The notes under the pieces: model-generated | Told to the model about the DNA's origin: nothing | Seen by the model: only the letters and a program-made list of their open reading frames with translations | Databases searched by the model: none | Translations under genes and position numbers: made by a program | NCBI RefSeq assembly: GCF_900114845.1 | Contig: NZ_FOUK01000001.1 | Coordinates: 310,001 to 374,000, forward strand | DNA length: 64,000 nucleotides | Direction: 5' to 3' | DNA from: Pimelobacter simplex | Lineage (GTDB): Bacteria > Actinomycetota > Actinomycetes > Propionibacteriales > Nocardioidaceae | Shown: positions 10,089 to 17,436 of the stretch, one piece after another | How positions within the stretch are numbered: the first letter of the stretch is position 1 | Layout of the letters: each line of letters opens with the position of its first letter

Positions 10089-11198
10089 TCAGTCGAAGAG
10101 CACGACCCCGCGCAGGTTGCGCCCCGCGTGCATGTCCTCGTAGCCCTGCCCGATCTCGTCGAGCGTGTAGGTGCGCGTGACGATCTCGTCCAGCTTGAGC
10201 ATGCCCGCGCGGTAGAGGTCGAGCAGGGCGGGGATGTCGGCGGTGGGGTTGCACTCGCCGAACAGGGAGCCCTGGATGCGCTTCTGGTAGAGCGTGAGCT
10301 CGGTGAGGCTGATGGGGGCGCCGACGTCGGCGTTGTTGCCGAGACCGGTGACGACGGCCGTGCCGCCCTTGCGGATGGCGCCGAAGGCGGCGCCGACGTG
10401 CTCGCCCTTGACCACGCCGACCGTGACGATGGCGGAGTCGGCGCCCTGGCCGTTGGTGTGCTGGCGGGCGATCTCGGCGGCCTCGTCCATGGTGGCGAAC
10501 GCGTGGGTGGCGCCGAAGCGCTTGGCCTCCTCGCGCTTGAACTCCACGGGGTCGACGGCGATGACCGTGGTGGCACCCGCGTGGACGGCGCCCTGGACGG
10601 CGTTGATGCCGATGCCGCCGATGCCCATGACGATGACGACGTGCCCGGGCCGGACGGCGCCGGAGTTGACCGCCGCGCCCCAGCCGGTGGCGACGCCGCA
10701 GCCGACGAGGCAGGCCTTGTCGAGGGGGATGTCCTTGCCGACCTTGACGACCGAGCGGGCCGAGACGGTGGTGGTCTCCATGAAGGCGGAGACGCCGCAC
10801 ATCTGGCCGACCGGCGCGCCGCCGTCGGCGAGGTGGACGCGGGGGACCTCGGGCGGCATCCAGACCTTGCCGCCGTCGTCGCAGAGGTTCTGCATGCCGG
10901 TGGCGCACCAGCGGCAGCGGCCGCAGGCGGGCAGGAACGAGAAGACGACGTGGTCGCCCTCGGCGAGGTCGTCGACGCCCGCGCCGACCTTGGTGACGAC
11001 GCCGGCGCCCTCGTGGCCGAGCGCGAACGGGTAGATCGCGACGGGGGAGTCCCCGACGGCGATGTGGTCGTCGGAGTGGCACAGGCCGGCGGCGGCCAGG
11101 CGGACCTGGACCTCGCCGGGGGCCGGGTCCGCCACCTCGAGGTCGACGACCTCGTAGGGGCCGGGGGCGGTGCGGACGATGGCGCCTCTGGTTCGCAT
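10089..11198 (-). CDS. NDMA-dependent (mycofactocin-linked) zinc alcohol dehydrogenase
   Basis: A 369-residue medium-chain zinc dehydrogenase. Catalytic-zinc ligands are C40, H62/E63 and C167; structural-zinc cysteines are C92, C95, C98 and C106 in CGRCRWC...C; the nucleotide site is GIGGIG (192-197). Length and sequence match the NDMA-dependent alcohol dehydrogenase family (the Rxyl_3153 type). Members hold NAD(H) tightly and need an external electron acceptor in place of free NAD, naturally mycofactocin. The mycofactocin cluster lies only 6 kb away, which strengthens this call. Start ATG 11198 has AAGGA six bases upstream. The gene diverges from the P450 gene and probably oxidises an alcohol made by it; the substrate is unknown. 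Confidence 0.88.
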   Translation of the reverse strand: MRTRGAIVRTAPGPYEVVDLEVADPAPGEVQVRLAAAGLCHSDDHIAVGDSPVAIYPFALGHEGAGVVTKVGAGVDDLAEGDHVVFSFLPACGRCRWCATGMQNLCDDGGKVWMPPEVPRVHLADGGAPVGQMCGVSAFMETTTVSARSVVKVGKDIPLDKACLVGCGVATGWGAAVNSGAVRPGHVVIVMGIGGIGINAVQGAVHAGATTVIAVDPVEFKREEAKRFGATHAFATMDEAAEIARQHTNGQGADSAIVTVGVVKGEHVGAAFGAIRKGGTAVVTGLGNNADVGAPISLTELTLYQKRIQGSLFGECNPTADIPALLDLYRAGMLKLDEIVTRTYTLDEIGQGYEDMHAGRNLRGVVLFD

Positions 11199-11258
11199 TT
11201 GCAGTCCTTCTGGTCCGGGCACGTGCGGGTTCACCCCGACGGTAAAGCAGGCGCGGCC

Positions 11259-11308
11259 ATTGCGCAATGCAAGACGTTGACTCACCCTGCGAGACGCTGT
11301 TAGTCTCG
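11259..11308. promoter_or_regulatory. Divergent control region of the alcohol dehydrogenase and P450 genes
   Basis: Three elements are stacked here: a perfect palindrome ATTGCGCAAT (11259-11268); the word CGCAATGCAA (11263-11272), also present on the minus strand before the aldehyde dehydrogenase; and an inverted repeat CGAGAC-N7-GTCTCG (11290-11308) that contains the island motif core TGCGAGACG. The inverted repeat overlaps the proposed -10 of the P450 promoter, so a bound repressor would block it. Confidence 0.5.
11277..11306 (+). promoter_or_regulatory. Putative promoter of the P450 gene
   Basis: TTGACT (11277-11282) and TAGTCT (11301-11306) are separated by 18 bp, close to a vegetative promoter. 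The predicted transcript starts near 11313 and gives a leader of about 35 bases before ATG 11348. Confidence 0.45.
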
Positions 11309-11347
11309 ATTGAGAGTTCGCTCACACGCACGGTCATGAGGACGGGT

Positions 11348-13573
11348 ATGTCAACCTACGAGAACTTCGACCATCATTCGCCGGAATGCCGCGACGACAT
11401 CGTCGGCTACTACGAGGCCTTCCGCGAGAAGTGCCCGGTGGGCAGGTCGACCGCCCACGAGAACGGCTACGTCTACCTCACGCGCTACGCCGACGTCTTC
11501 CACGTCGCCCGCAACGACGCGCTGTTCTCGTCCACGCGGGCCGCCGGCGGGCTCGAGGGCACCGCCATCGTGATCCCGAGCGGCCCGTTCGGCGGCAACA
11601 TGCAGTACCCGCTCGAGATGGACCCGCCGGACAACGTGGAGTACCGCCGGCTGCTCGACCTGATCCTGTCCCCGGCCGCCGTCGACGAGCTGCGCCCGAT
11701 GATCGCGCGGCACGCCTCGCGCATCGTCGACGAGTTCATCGAGTCCGGCAGCGCCGACCTGGTCGAGGTGCTCACCAACCCGCTGCCCAGCGCGGTCACC
11801 CTCGACTGGATCGGGTTCCCCGAGGAGGACTGGAAGCGGATCGGTCGCCCGATCCACGACGTCTTCACCTCGGAGCCCGGCAGCGAGCGCGCCCAGCGCG
11901 CGTACGAGGGCATGGCCTACATGGAGAAGCGCCTCGCCGAGCTCATCACCGAGCGCCGCGCGCACCCGCAGGACGACGTGATCAGCCGCCTCCTCGAGGA
12001 GCGCAAGGCCGACGGGTCGGAGTTCACCGACGCCGAGCTGTTCTCGGTGATCGGCATCGCCATCACCGGCGGCGTCGACACGACGACGTCGCTCACCGGC
12101 TCGGTGCTCGTCCACCTCGACGAGCACCCCGAGATGCGCCAGCAGCTCATCGACGCGCCCGACCTGCTCATCGACGGCACCGACGAGTTCCTGCGCCGCT
12201 ACGGCTCGGTCACCGCCATGTCGCGGACGACGACCACCGACACCGAGATCGGCGGCTGCCCGGTCAGCGCCGGCGAGCGCGTGCTCGTCCCCTGGTTCGC
12301 GGCCAACCACGACCCCGAGGTGTTCAGCGAGCCGCACGAGGTCCGCCTCGACCGGGACGCCAGCCGGCACCTCACCTTCGGCGTCGGCACGCACCGCTGC
12401 CCGGGCGCGCACCTGGCCCGGGCGATGTTCCAGGAGATGATCCACCAGGTCCTCACCCGGATGCCCGACTACAAGGTCGACACCGAGAACGTCGTCGGCT
12501 ACGCCTCGCGCGGCAACCACATGGGCTGGGACGTCATCCCGGCGACCTTCACCCCCGGACCGCGGGTCGGCGACCAGGTCGACCAGTTCACCTCCGCCAG
12601 CGGGGGCAGCAACGAGACCTACGACGTCGTTCTCGACGCCGTCGACCTCGTCGCCGAGGACGTCGTCGCGGTCACCGTCCGCGCGGCCGACGGCGGCGTG
12701 CTGCCCGCCTGGGAGCCCGGTGCCCACCTCGAGGTGCGGCTGCCCTCGGGCCGGCTGCGCCAGTACTCGCTGTGCGGCATCCCGGACGACGGTGCGTCGT
12801 ACCGGATCGGGGTGCTGCGCGAGGCTGAGGGACGCGGCGGGTCTGCCGAGCTCCACGAGATCGCGGTGGCCGGCCGCGAGCTGACCGTCCGCGGTCCGCG
12901 CAACCACTTCCCCCTCGTCGCGGCCGACGACTACCTCCTCGTGGCCGGCGGCATCGGCGTCACGCCGATCCTCGCGATGGCGCGGTCGATCGCGGCCCGC
13001 GGTGGCACCGCCCGGGTCGTGTACGGCGGCCGCTCGCGCGCCACGATGGCCTTCGCCGACGAGCTCTCCGCGCTGCCGGGCATCCGGGTCGACCTGGTCC
13101 CCCAGGACGAGCACGGGTTCCCCGACCTGAAGGGTGCGATCGAGGCGAGCGCCCCCGGCACCGCGATCTACTGCTGCGGTCCCGGCGGGATGATCGCCGA
13201 GATGCAGCGACTGTGCGAGGAGCTCGACCGCCGCGCCGACCTGCACGTCGAGAGGTTCGCGGCGAGCGACGAGATGGAGGCGCGGCTCACCTCGACCGAG
13301 GGCAACACGCCCTTCCAGGTCGAGCTGGCGCGCACCGGCGTCACCGTCGACGTCCCGGTCGACAAGCGGCTCATCGAGGCGGTGCGCGAGGTCGTGCCCG
13401 GCATCGCCTACGACTGCGAGAAGGGCTTCTGCGGCTCGTGCGAGACGCGCGTCCTCGAGGGCACGCCGGACCACCGTGACGAGGTGCTCAGCGAGGCCGA
13501 GCAGGCCACCGGTCGCTCGATCATGATCTGCGTCAGCCGGTCCTGCACCCCCAAGCTGGTCCTCGACCTCTAG
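11348..13573 (+). CDS. Self-sufficient cytochrome P450 fused to a phthalate-dioxygenase-type reductase (class VII)
   Basis: A 741-residue fusion. Residues 1-400 are a P450: I-helix ITGGVDTTTS, the EFLRRY region, and the haem loop FGVGTHRCPGAHLAR with Cys351 as iron ligand. Residues about 425-640 are an FMN/NADH reductase (RQYSLCG flavin motif, GGIGVTPI, CCGPGGM). The C-terminus is a plant-type [2Fe-2S] domain with C690, C695, C698 and C728. This order is that of P450RhF/CYP116B enzymes, which need no partner proteins. The start is ATG 11348, with GAGG just upstream; earlier in-frame ATGs at 11267 and 11336 lie in the promoter region. It probably hydroxylates or dealkylates the island's substrate, giving the alcohol for the divergent dehydrogenase. 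Confidence 0.92.
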   Translation: MSTYENFDHHSPECRDDIVGYYEAFREKCPVGRSTAHENGYVYLTRYADVFHVARNDALFSSTRAAGGLEGTAIVIPSGPFGGNMQYPLEMDPPDNVEYRRLLDLILSPAAVDELRPMIARHASRIVDEFIESGSADLVEVLTNPLPSAVTLDWIGFPEEDWKRIGRPIHDVFTSEPGSERAQRAYEGMAYMEKRLAELITERRAHPQDDVISRLLEERKADGSEFTDAELFSVIGIAITGGVDTTTSLTGSVLVHLDEHPEMRQQLIDAPDLLIDGTDEFLRRYGSVTAMSRTTTTDTEIGGCPVSAGERVLVPWFAANHDPEVFSEPHEVRLDRDASRHLTFGVGTHRCPGAHLARAMFQEMIHQVLTRMPDYKVDTENVVGYASRGNHMGWDVIPATFTPGPRVGDQVDQFTSASGGSNETYDVVLDAVDLVAEDVVAVTVRAADGGVLPAWEPGAHLEVRLPSGRLRQYSLCGIPDDGASYRIGVLREAEGRGGSAELHEIAVAGRELTVRGPRNHFPLVAADDYLLVAGGIGVTPILAMARSIAARGGTARVVYGGRSRATMAFADELSALPGIRVDLVPQDEHGFPDLKGAIEASAPGTAIYCCGPGGMIAEMQRLCEELDRRADLHVERFAASDEMEARLTSTEGNTPFQVELARTGVTVDVPVDKRLIEAVREVVPGIAYDCEKGFCGSCETRVLEGTPDHRDEVLSEAEQATGRSIMICVSRSCTPKLVLDL

Positions 13574-13590
13574 GTCACCAACACACCCCC

Positions 13591-13627
13591 CGAACACCCG
13601 GTGCCGCGAAGCGGTGTCGGGTGTTCG
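13591..13627 (+). terminator. Hairpin after the P450 gene
   Basis: CGAACACCCG (13591-13600) pairs with CGGGTGTTCG, with an inner CCGC-GAA-GCGG stem, 18 bp past the P450 stop codon. It is a strong two-tier stem without a T-tract, and probably separates the P450 transcript from the FAH-family operon. Confidence 0.6.
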
Positions 13628-13696
13628 TGCTGCCCGAAAACCCTGTCCCCAGGCGGGTTTCCGGGCCTTGCGAGGTGCCGCGGCGGAGGGCGACCC

Positions 13697-13742
13697 ATCT
13701 CGCATGCGTTTCACTTGACATGATGCCGTCTCGCAATAAAAG
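13697..13742 (+). promoter_or_regulatory. Promoter and operator half-sites of the FAH-family operon
   Basis: A perfect -35 TTGACA (13715-13720) is followed after 16 bp by TAAAAG (13737-13742), which places the transcript start at about the ATG at 13752. The mRNA would therefore be leaderless. ATCTCGCAT (13697-13705) and GTCTCGCAA (13728-13736) lie 31 bp apart, close to three helical turns. The second is part of CCGTCTCGCAAT, the exact reverse complement of the motif at 4456-4467. Confidence 0.5.
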
Positions 13743-13751
13743 ATAGCCGCC

Positions 13752-14576
13752 ATGCACGCGGTGACCACTGAGCACGGGCTCGGACGAGTCGAGGGCGACC
13801 AGATCGCCCTCCTCGACAGCCCCTATGCCGATCTCGGTGCGGTCGTCGAGGCCACGGGCTCGCTCGCCTGCCTCGACGACTGCGCCGTCACCCGCCGGGT
13901 GCCGGCCGACGACGTCCGCCTGCTCGCCCCCCTGGGCCGACCGCGGGCGATCTGGGGCGTGGGCCTCAACTACCGGTCCAAGGCGGCCAAGGCGGGTCGC
14001 GACCTGCCGACCGAGCCGATCCTCTACCTGGCGGCTTCGTCCGCGCTGCTCTCGCCCGACGAGGAGGTCGCCGTTCCCGGCGACGCGACCGAGCAGCTCG
14101 ACTACGAGGGCGAGATCGCCGTCGTCATCGGCCGCCGGCTGCACCGCGCGGCCCCCGAGGACGTGTGGCCCGCCGTCGCCGGGATCACCGCCGCCAACGA
14201 CATGACGGCCCGCGACGTGATGAAGCGGACCGCGACGCCCACGCTCGCCAAGAGCTTCCCGGGCTGCAACCCGCTCGGCCCGTCGGTCTGCACGGTCGAC
14301 GAGCTCGCCGACGCCGACGCGATCCGGGTCCGCACCTGGGTCAACGACGAGCTGCGCCAGGACGACACCAGCGCCGGGATGATCTTCGCGATCCCGGACC
14401 TGGTCTCGCGGATCTCCTGGTACGCCGCGCTCGAGCCCGGCGACGTCGTCCTCACCGGAACCCCGGCCGGCACCGGCCAGGACCTCGACCGGTTCCTCGC
14501 CCCCGGCGACCGGATCCGCATCGAGGTCGGCCCGGTGCTTCCTCTCGTCACCACCGTGGGCGCGGCGTCCGGCTGA
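13752..14576 (+). CDS. Fumarylacetoacetate hydrolase (FAH) family protein
   Basis: A 274-residue FAH-fold enzyme. Metal ligands are E119 and E121 in DYEGEIAVVIG and D150 in NDMTARD. The family hydrolyses C-C bonds of acylpyruvates or decarboxylates/isomerises 2-oxo-dioate intermediates of ring-cleavage pathways. The usual GDVVLTGTPAGTG segment is present near residue 240. The mRNA appears leaderless, starting at or beside ATG 13752. It leads a run of FAH, amidohydrolase, aldolase and cupin genes in which each downstream gene overlaps the one before it, except for a 55-bp spacer after this gene. The exact reaction cannot be told from sequence. Confidence 0.85.
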   Translation: MHAVTTEHGLGRVEGDQIALLDSPYADLGAVVEATGSLACLDDCAVTRRVPADDVRLLAPLGRPRAIWGVGLNYRSKAAKAGRDLPTEPILYLAASSALLSPDEEVAVPGDATEQLDYEGEIAVVIGRRLHRAAPEDVWPAVAGITAANDMTARDVMKRTATPTLAKSFPGCNPLGPSVCTVDELADADAIRVRTWVNDELRQDDTSAGMIFAIPDLVSRISWYAALEPGDVVLTGTPAGTGQDLDRFLAPGDRIRIEVGPVLPLVTTVGAASG

Positions 14577-14631
14577 GCCGCCGTCCCTCCCCCTTCTCGA
14601 CCCAGCCACCACCGTTCATAGGAGCCAGCAG

Positions 14632-15792
14632 ATGTCCGACATCCAGGGGTACGACCTCGTCCTCAAGGGCGGCACCGTCCTCGACCCCGCCAACGGCCGC
14701 AACGAGCGCGCCGACGTCGCGATCAGCGGCGGCACCATCGCCGCGATCGGGCCGGACCTGGCCACCGACGGTGCGCAGGTCGTCGACTGCGCCGGCTCCA
14801 CCGTGGTGCCCGGTCTCGTCGAGGGGCACAGCCACATCTTCCAGGACGTCTCGAAGGTCGGTGCCCCCGCCGACGAGGCCCACCTGCGCCGCGGCGTCGT
14901 CGCGGTCGCCGACGCCGGTACGGCGGGTGCCTCGACGTTCGACGCCTTCCGCAAGGTCGTCGTCGACGCCAACGAGATCCGGGTCGTCAACTTCCTCAAC
15001 GTCTCGGTGCTCGGCCTGATCGACTTCCGCTTCGGCGAGCTGCTCAACCCCGACACCCTCGTCGTCGAGGACGCGCTCGAGGCCGCCGCGAACCACCCGG
15101 GCATCGTCCGCGGCTTCAAGATCCGGCTCTCCGAGGACGTCGTCGGCCACCACTGGCAGGCGCTGCTCAAGAAGTCGGTCAGCCTGGCCGAGCAGGCCGG
15201 CCTCCCGCTGATGGTCCACATCGGCGAGACCGAGGAGCCGGTGCCCGCCGTCCTCGACTACCTGCGGGCCGGCGACATCGTCGCCCACTGCTACACCGGC
15301 AAGCCGCACGGCATCCTCGCCGACGACGGCACCGTGCTGCCCGGCGTGATGGCGGCGCGCGAGCGCGGCGTCCTGTTCGACTCGGCGCACGGCAAGAGCA
15401 ACCTGTCGTTCGAGGTCGCCAAGCGCGCCATCGCCGACGGCTTCCTGCCCGACATCCTCAGCTCCGACACGAGCGCCCGCAACTGGCGCGGCCCGGTCTT
15501 CGACCTGGTCACCAGCATCTCCAAGCTGCGCGCGCTCGGCGCCCCGCTCGACGAGTGCATCCGCCGAGCGACGATCGTCCCGGCCCAGGTCCTGGGCCTC
15601 GACGGCGAGGGCTACGGCCGCCTCGACGTCGGCGGCACGGCCAATGTCACCGTGCTCACCGAGACCGCCGAGGTCACCCTGCCCGACGCATCGGGCAACT
15701 CGATCGTCGCGCCGCGCCTCGAGCCGACCACCGTCGTGCACAAGGGCGCGCTCGTCGAGACCACGCCGTGGCGGGGTGGCGCGTCGGCGTGA
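14632..15792 (+). CDS. Amidohydrolase/deacetylase-family metallohydrolase
   Basis: A 386-residue amidohydrolase related to dihydroorotase-like deacetylases. Metal-site candidates are H66 and H68 (GHSHIF), K in GFKIRLS (a possible carboxylated lysine), H in MVHIGET, H in AHCYTGK and D in SSDTSA. Unlike the gene at 1147, it belongs to the subgroup with a lysine-bridged binuclear site. AGGAG precedes ATG 14632 by 7-8 bases. Its stop overlaps the GTG start of the aldolase gene. It presumably hydrolyses an amide or cyclic amide intermediate; the substrate is unknown. Confidence 0.8.
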   Translation: MSDIQGYDLVLKGGTVLDPANGRNERADVAISGGTIAAIGPDLATDGAQVVDCAGSTVVPGLVEGHSHIFQDVSKVGAPADEAHLRRGVVAVADAGTAGASTFDAFRKVVVDANEIRVVNFLNVSVLGLIDFRFGELLNPDTLVVEDALEAAANHPGIVRGFKIRLSEDVVGHHWQALLKKSVSLAEQAGLPLMVHIGETEEPVPAVLDYLRAGDIVAHCYTGKPHGILADDGTVLPGVMAARERGVLFDSAHGKSNLSFEVAKRAIADGFLPDILSSDTSARNWRGPVFDLVTSISKLRALGAPLDECIRRATIVPAQVLGLDGEGYGRLDVGGTANVTVLTETAEVTLPDASGNSIVAPRLEPTTVVHKGALVETTPWRGGASA

Positions 15793-16553
15793 GCACCGTG
15801 CACCAGCTGCGGCGACGGGTCCGGGAGCGACTGGCGGGGGAGGGCCGGCTGACCGGCACCTTCGTCAAGCTCGCCTGCCCGGACGTCGTCGAGCTGGCGG
15901 CCGGGTCCGGCCTCGACCTCGTCGTGGTCGACCTGGAGCACTCCACGCTCACCGAGCAGGACGCGCTCGGCCTGGTCCGGCACGCCGCGCTCTGCGGGAT
16001 CCCCGCACTGGTGCGGCTCCCGGTGGTCGACGCCCCGCTCGTCGCCCGCCTGCTGGAGAACGGCGCCGCCGGCTTCCAGCTCTCCACCCTGCAGTCGGTC
16101 GCCGAGCGCGAGCACCTGCAGGCGGCCTGCCGGTTCGCGCCCGTGGGCACCCGCTCGGTCAGCCTCGCCAACCGGGCGGCGTCCTTCGGCGCGATCCCGC
16201 TCGCCGACTTCCTCCGTACCGAGGACGCCGACCCGCCGCTGCTCGTCGGCCAGATCGAGACTCCCGTCGCCGAGCCCCTCGCGGACGTCGTCCGCGGGCT
16301 CGACGTCGCCTTCGTCGGCACCACCGACCTCGCCGTCAGCCTCGGGCTGCCTGCCCCCGACGACCTCGCGGCCGCGGTCTCCTCGGTGCGCGTCGCCGCG
16401 GAGCAGGCCGGGGTCGCGTTCGGCGGCTGGGTGCCCGGGCTGGCCGAGGTCGACCGGCTCGGGCTCGGCGCGGCGTCGTACGTCGTCGTCGGCTCGGACC
16501 TGCAGCTGCTCGCCCACGGCCTGCGGGCCGTCATCTCCAAGGAGGACGCGTGA
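15789..16553 (+). CDS. HpcH/HpaI-family class II aldolase
   Basis: A 254-residue aldolase of the 4-hydroxy-2-oxoheptanedioate / 2-keto-3-deoxy-sugar-acid family, which cleaves a 4-hydroxy-2-oxo acid into pyruvate and an aldehyde. Family landmarks are VVDLEHS near residue 45, E157 in GQIETP and D180 in GTTDLA, the two acidic metal ligands. The length is typical. GTG 15789 overlaps the stop of the amidohydrolase gene; a longer in-frame start at 15555 would overlap that gene heavily and is rejected. In this operon it probably performs the final C-C cleavage to central metabolites. Confidence 0.88.
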   Translation: MSTVHQLRRRVRERLAGEGRLTGTFVKLACPDVVELAAGSGLDLVVVDLEHSTLTEQDALGLVRHAALCGIPALVRLPVVDAPLVARLLENGAAGFQLSTLQSVAEREHLQAACRFAPVGTRSVSLANRAASFGAIPLADFLRTEDADPPLLVGQIETPVAEPLADVVRGLDVAFVGTTDLAVSLGLPAPDDLAAAVSSVRVAAEQAGVAFGGWVPGLAEVDRLGLGAASYVVVGSDLQLLAHGLRAVISKEDA

Positions 16554-16927
16554 CCGCGCTCAACCCCTCACTGTTCGGCAAGGTCGTCAACTGGGACGAC
16601 CTGCCCCAGCGCGAGATCCGCCCCGGCGTCCGCCGCCGGATCTTCGCCACCGACGAGGTGCTCATCGCGCGCCACGAGCTCGAGGTGGGGATGACCCTCA
16701 ACCCCCACTCGCACGAGGACTTCGACCAGCTGGTCTTCATCGCCTCGGGTCGCTGCAACTACCACGTCGCCGGCGTCGCCCACGACATGCGCCCCGGCTC
16801 GTTCCTGCTGGTGCCCCGCGGTGCCGAGCACTACGTCGAGCCCACCGAGGGCCCCTGCGTGAACATCGACTACTTCGTGCCCCCGCGCGCGGACCTCCTC
16901 GCCCAGCTCGAGCTCGACCTCACCTGA
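16550..16927 (+). CDS. Small cupin-domain protein
   Basis: A 125-residue single-domain cupin with conserved motif 1 (HSHEDFDQLVFIASGRCNYHV) and motif 2 (GSFLLVPRGAEHYVEP). Its histidines (H in NPHSHE and in AEHY) could bind a metal. Start is GTG 16550, overlapping the aldolase stop. Small cupins next to catabolic aldolases can be isomerases, dioxygenases or sugar-acid epimerases; no specific activity can be assigned. Last gene of the operon, ending 19 bp before a tandem 22-bp repeat. Confidence 0.7.
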   Translation: MTALNPSLFGKVVNWDDLPQREIRPGVRRRIFATDEVLIARHELEVGMTLNPHSHEDFDQLVFIASGRCNYHVAGVAHDMRPGSFLLVPRGAEHYVEPTEGPCVNIDYFVPPRADLLAQLELDLT

Positions 16928-16946
16928 GGTCGGTCCGCCAGCCCCG

Positions 16947-16990
16947 CGAAGTGCGCGGGTTGCGGGCACGAAGTGCGCCGGTTGCGGGCA
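16947..16990 (+). repeat. Two tandem 22-bp repeat units
   Basis: Units 16947-16968 and 16969-16990 are adjacent and differ at one base (core CGAAGTGCGCGGGTTGCG against CGAAGTGCGCCGGTTGCG). The second is followed by GCACTTCG, so CGAAGTGC (16969-16976) can pair with 16988-16995 to form a hairpin between the convergent cupin and RidA genes. The same unit recurs at 17.4 and 25.2 kb. Confidence 0.8.
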
Positions 16991-17001
16991 CTTCGTGGGG
17001 G

Positions 17002-17397
17002 TTACGACTCGACGACGGCGACGGCGTCGATCTCCACCCGGAAGTCCGGGTGGACCAGACCCGCCACCTGCACGAGCGAGCTGGCGGGCAGGCGGTCCGG
17101 GGCGAGGTACCGGTCCCGCACCCCCCGTACGACGGGCAGGTCGGCGAGGTCGGTGAGGAAGTAGCCCATCTTCACCACGTCCCCCCAGCCCGCGCCCGCC
17201 GCGGCCAGCGCGGTCTGCAGGTGCTCGAACACCTGCTCCGCCTGCGCCGCGACGTCGGTGGGGTCGACGACCGTGCCGTCGGCCCGGGCCGGCACCTGGC
17301 CGGAGACGTGGACGAGGCGGCCGGGTCCGGCCACGGTGACGTGGCTGTAGCCGTTGCTGGGCGGCAGTCCCGCGGGGCGTGCGAGGTGATCGGTCAT
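17002..17397 (-). CDS. RidA (YjgF/YER057c/UK114) family protein
   Basis: A 131-residue RidA-fold protein. Members hydrolyse reactive enamine/imine intermediates or act as deaminases of aminomuconate-type compounds in catabolic operons. Landmarks are the VHVSGQVP segment, the VFEHLQTALAAAG helix and the C-terminal HPDFRVEIDAVAV. The canonical substrate-binding Arg position appears to be replaced (ASSLVQVAGL), which points to a divergent Rid subfamily. Start ATG 17397 gives the usual length; an upstream GTG/ATG would add an unusual basic tail. The gene is bracketed on both sides by oppositely oriented 22-bp repeats. Confidence 0.78.
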   Translation of the reverse strand: MTDHLARPAGLPPSNGYSHVTVAGPGRLVHVSGQVPARADGTVVDPTDVAAQAEQVFEHLQTALAAAGAGWGDVVKMGYFLTDLADLPVVRGVRDRYLAPDRLPASSLVQVAGLVHPDFRVEIDAVAVVES

Positions 17398-17436
17398 GGC
17401 GCCATTCTTGCGGGCACGGAGTGCTAGCAAACTGCG

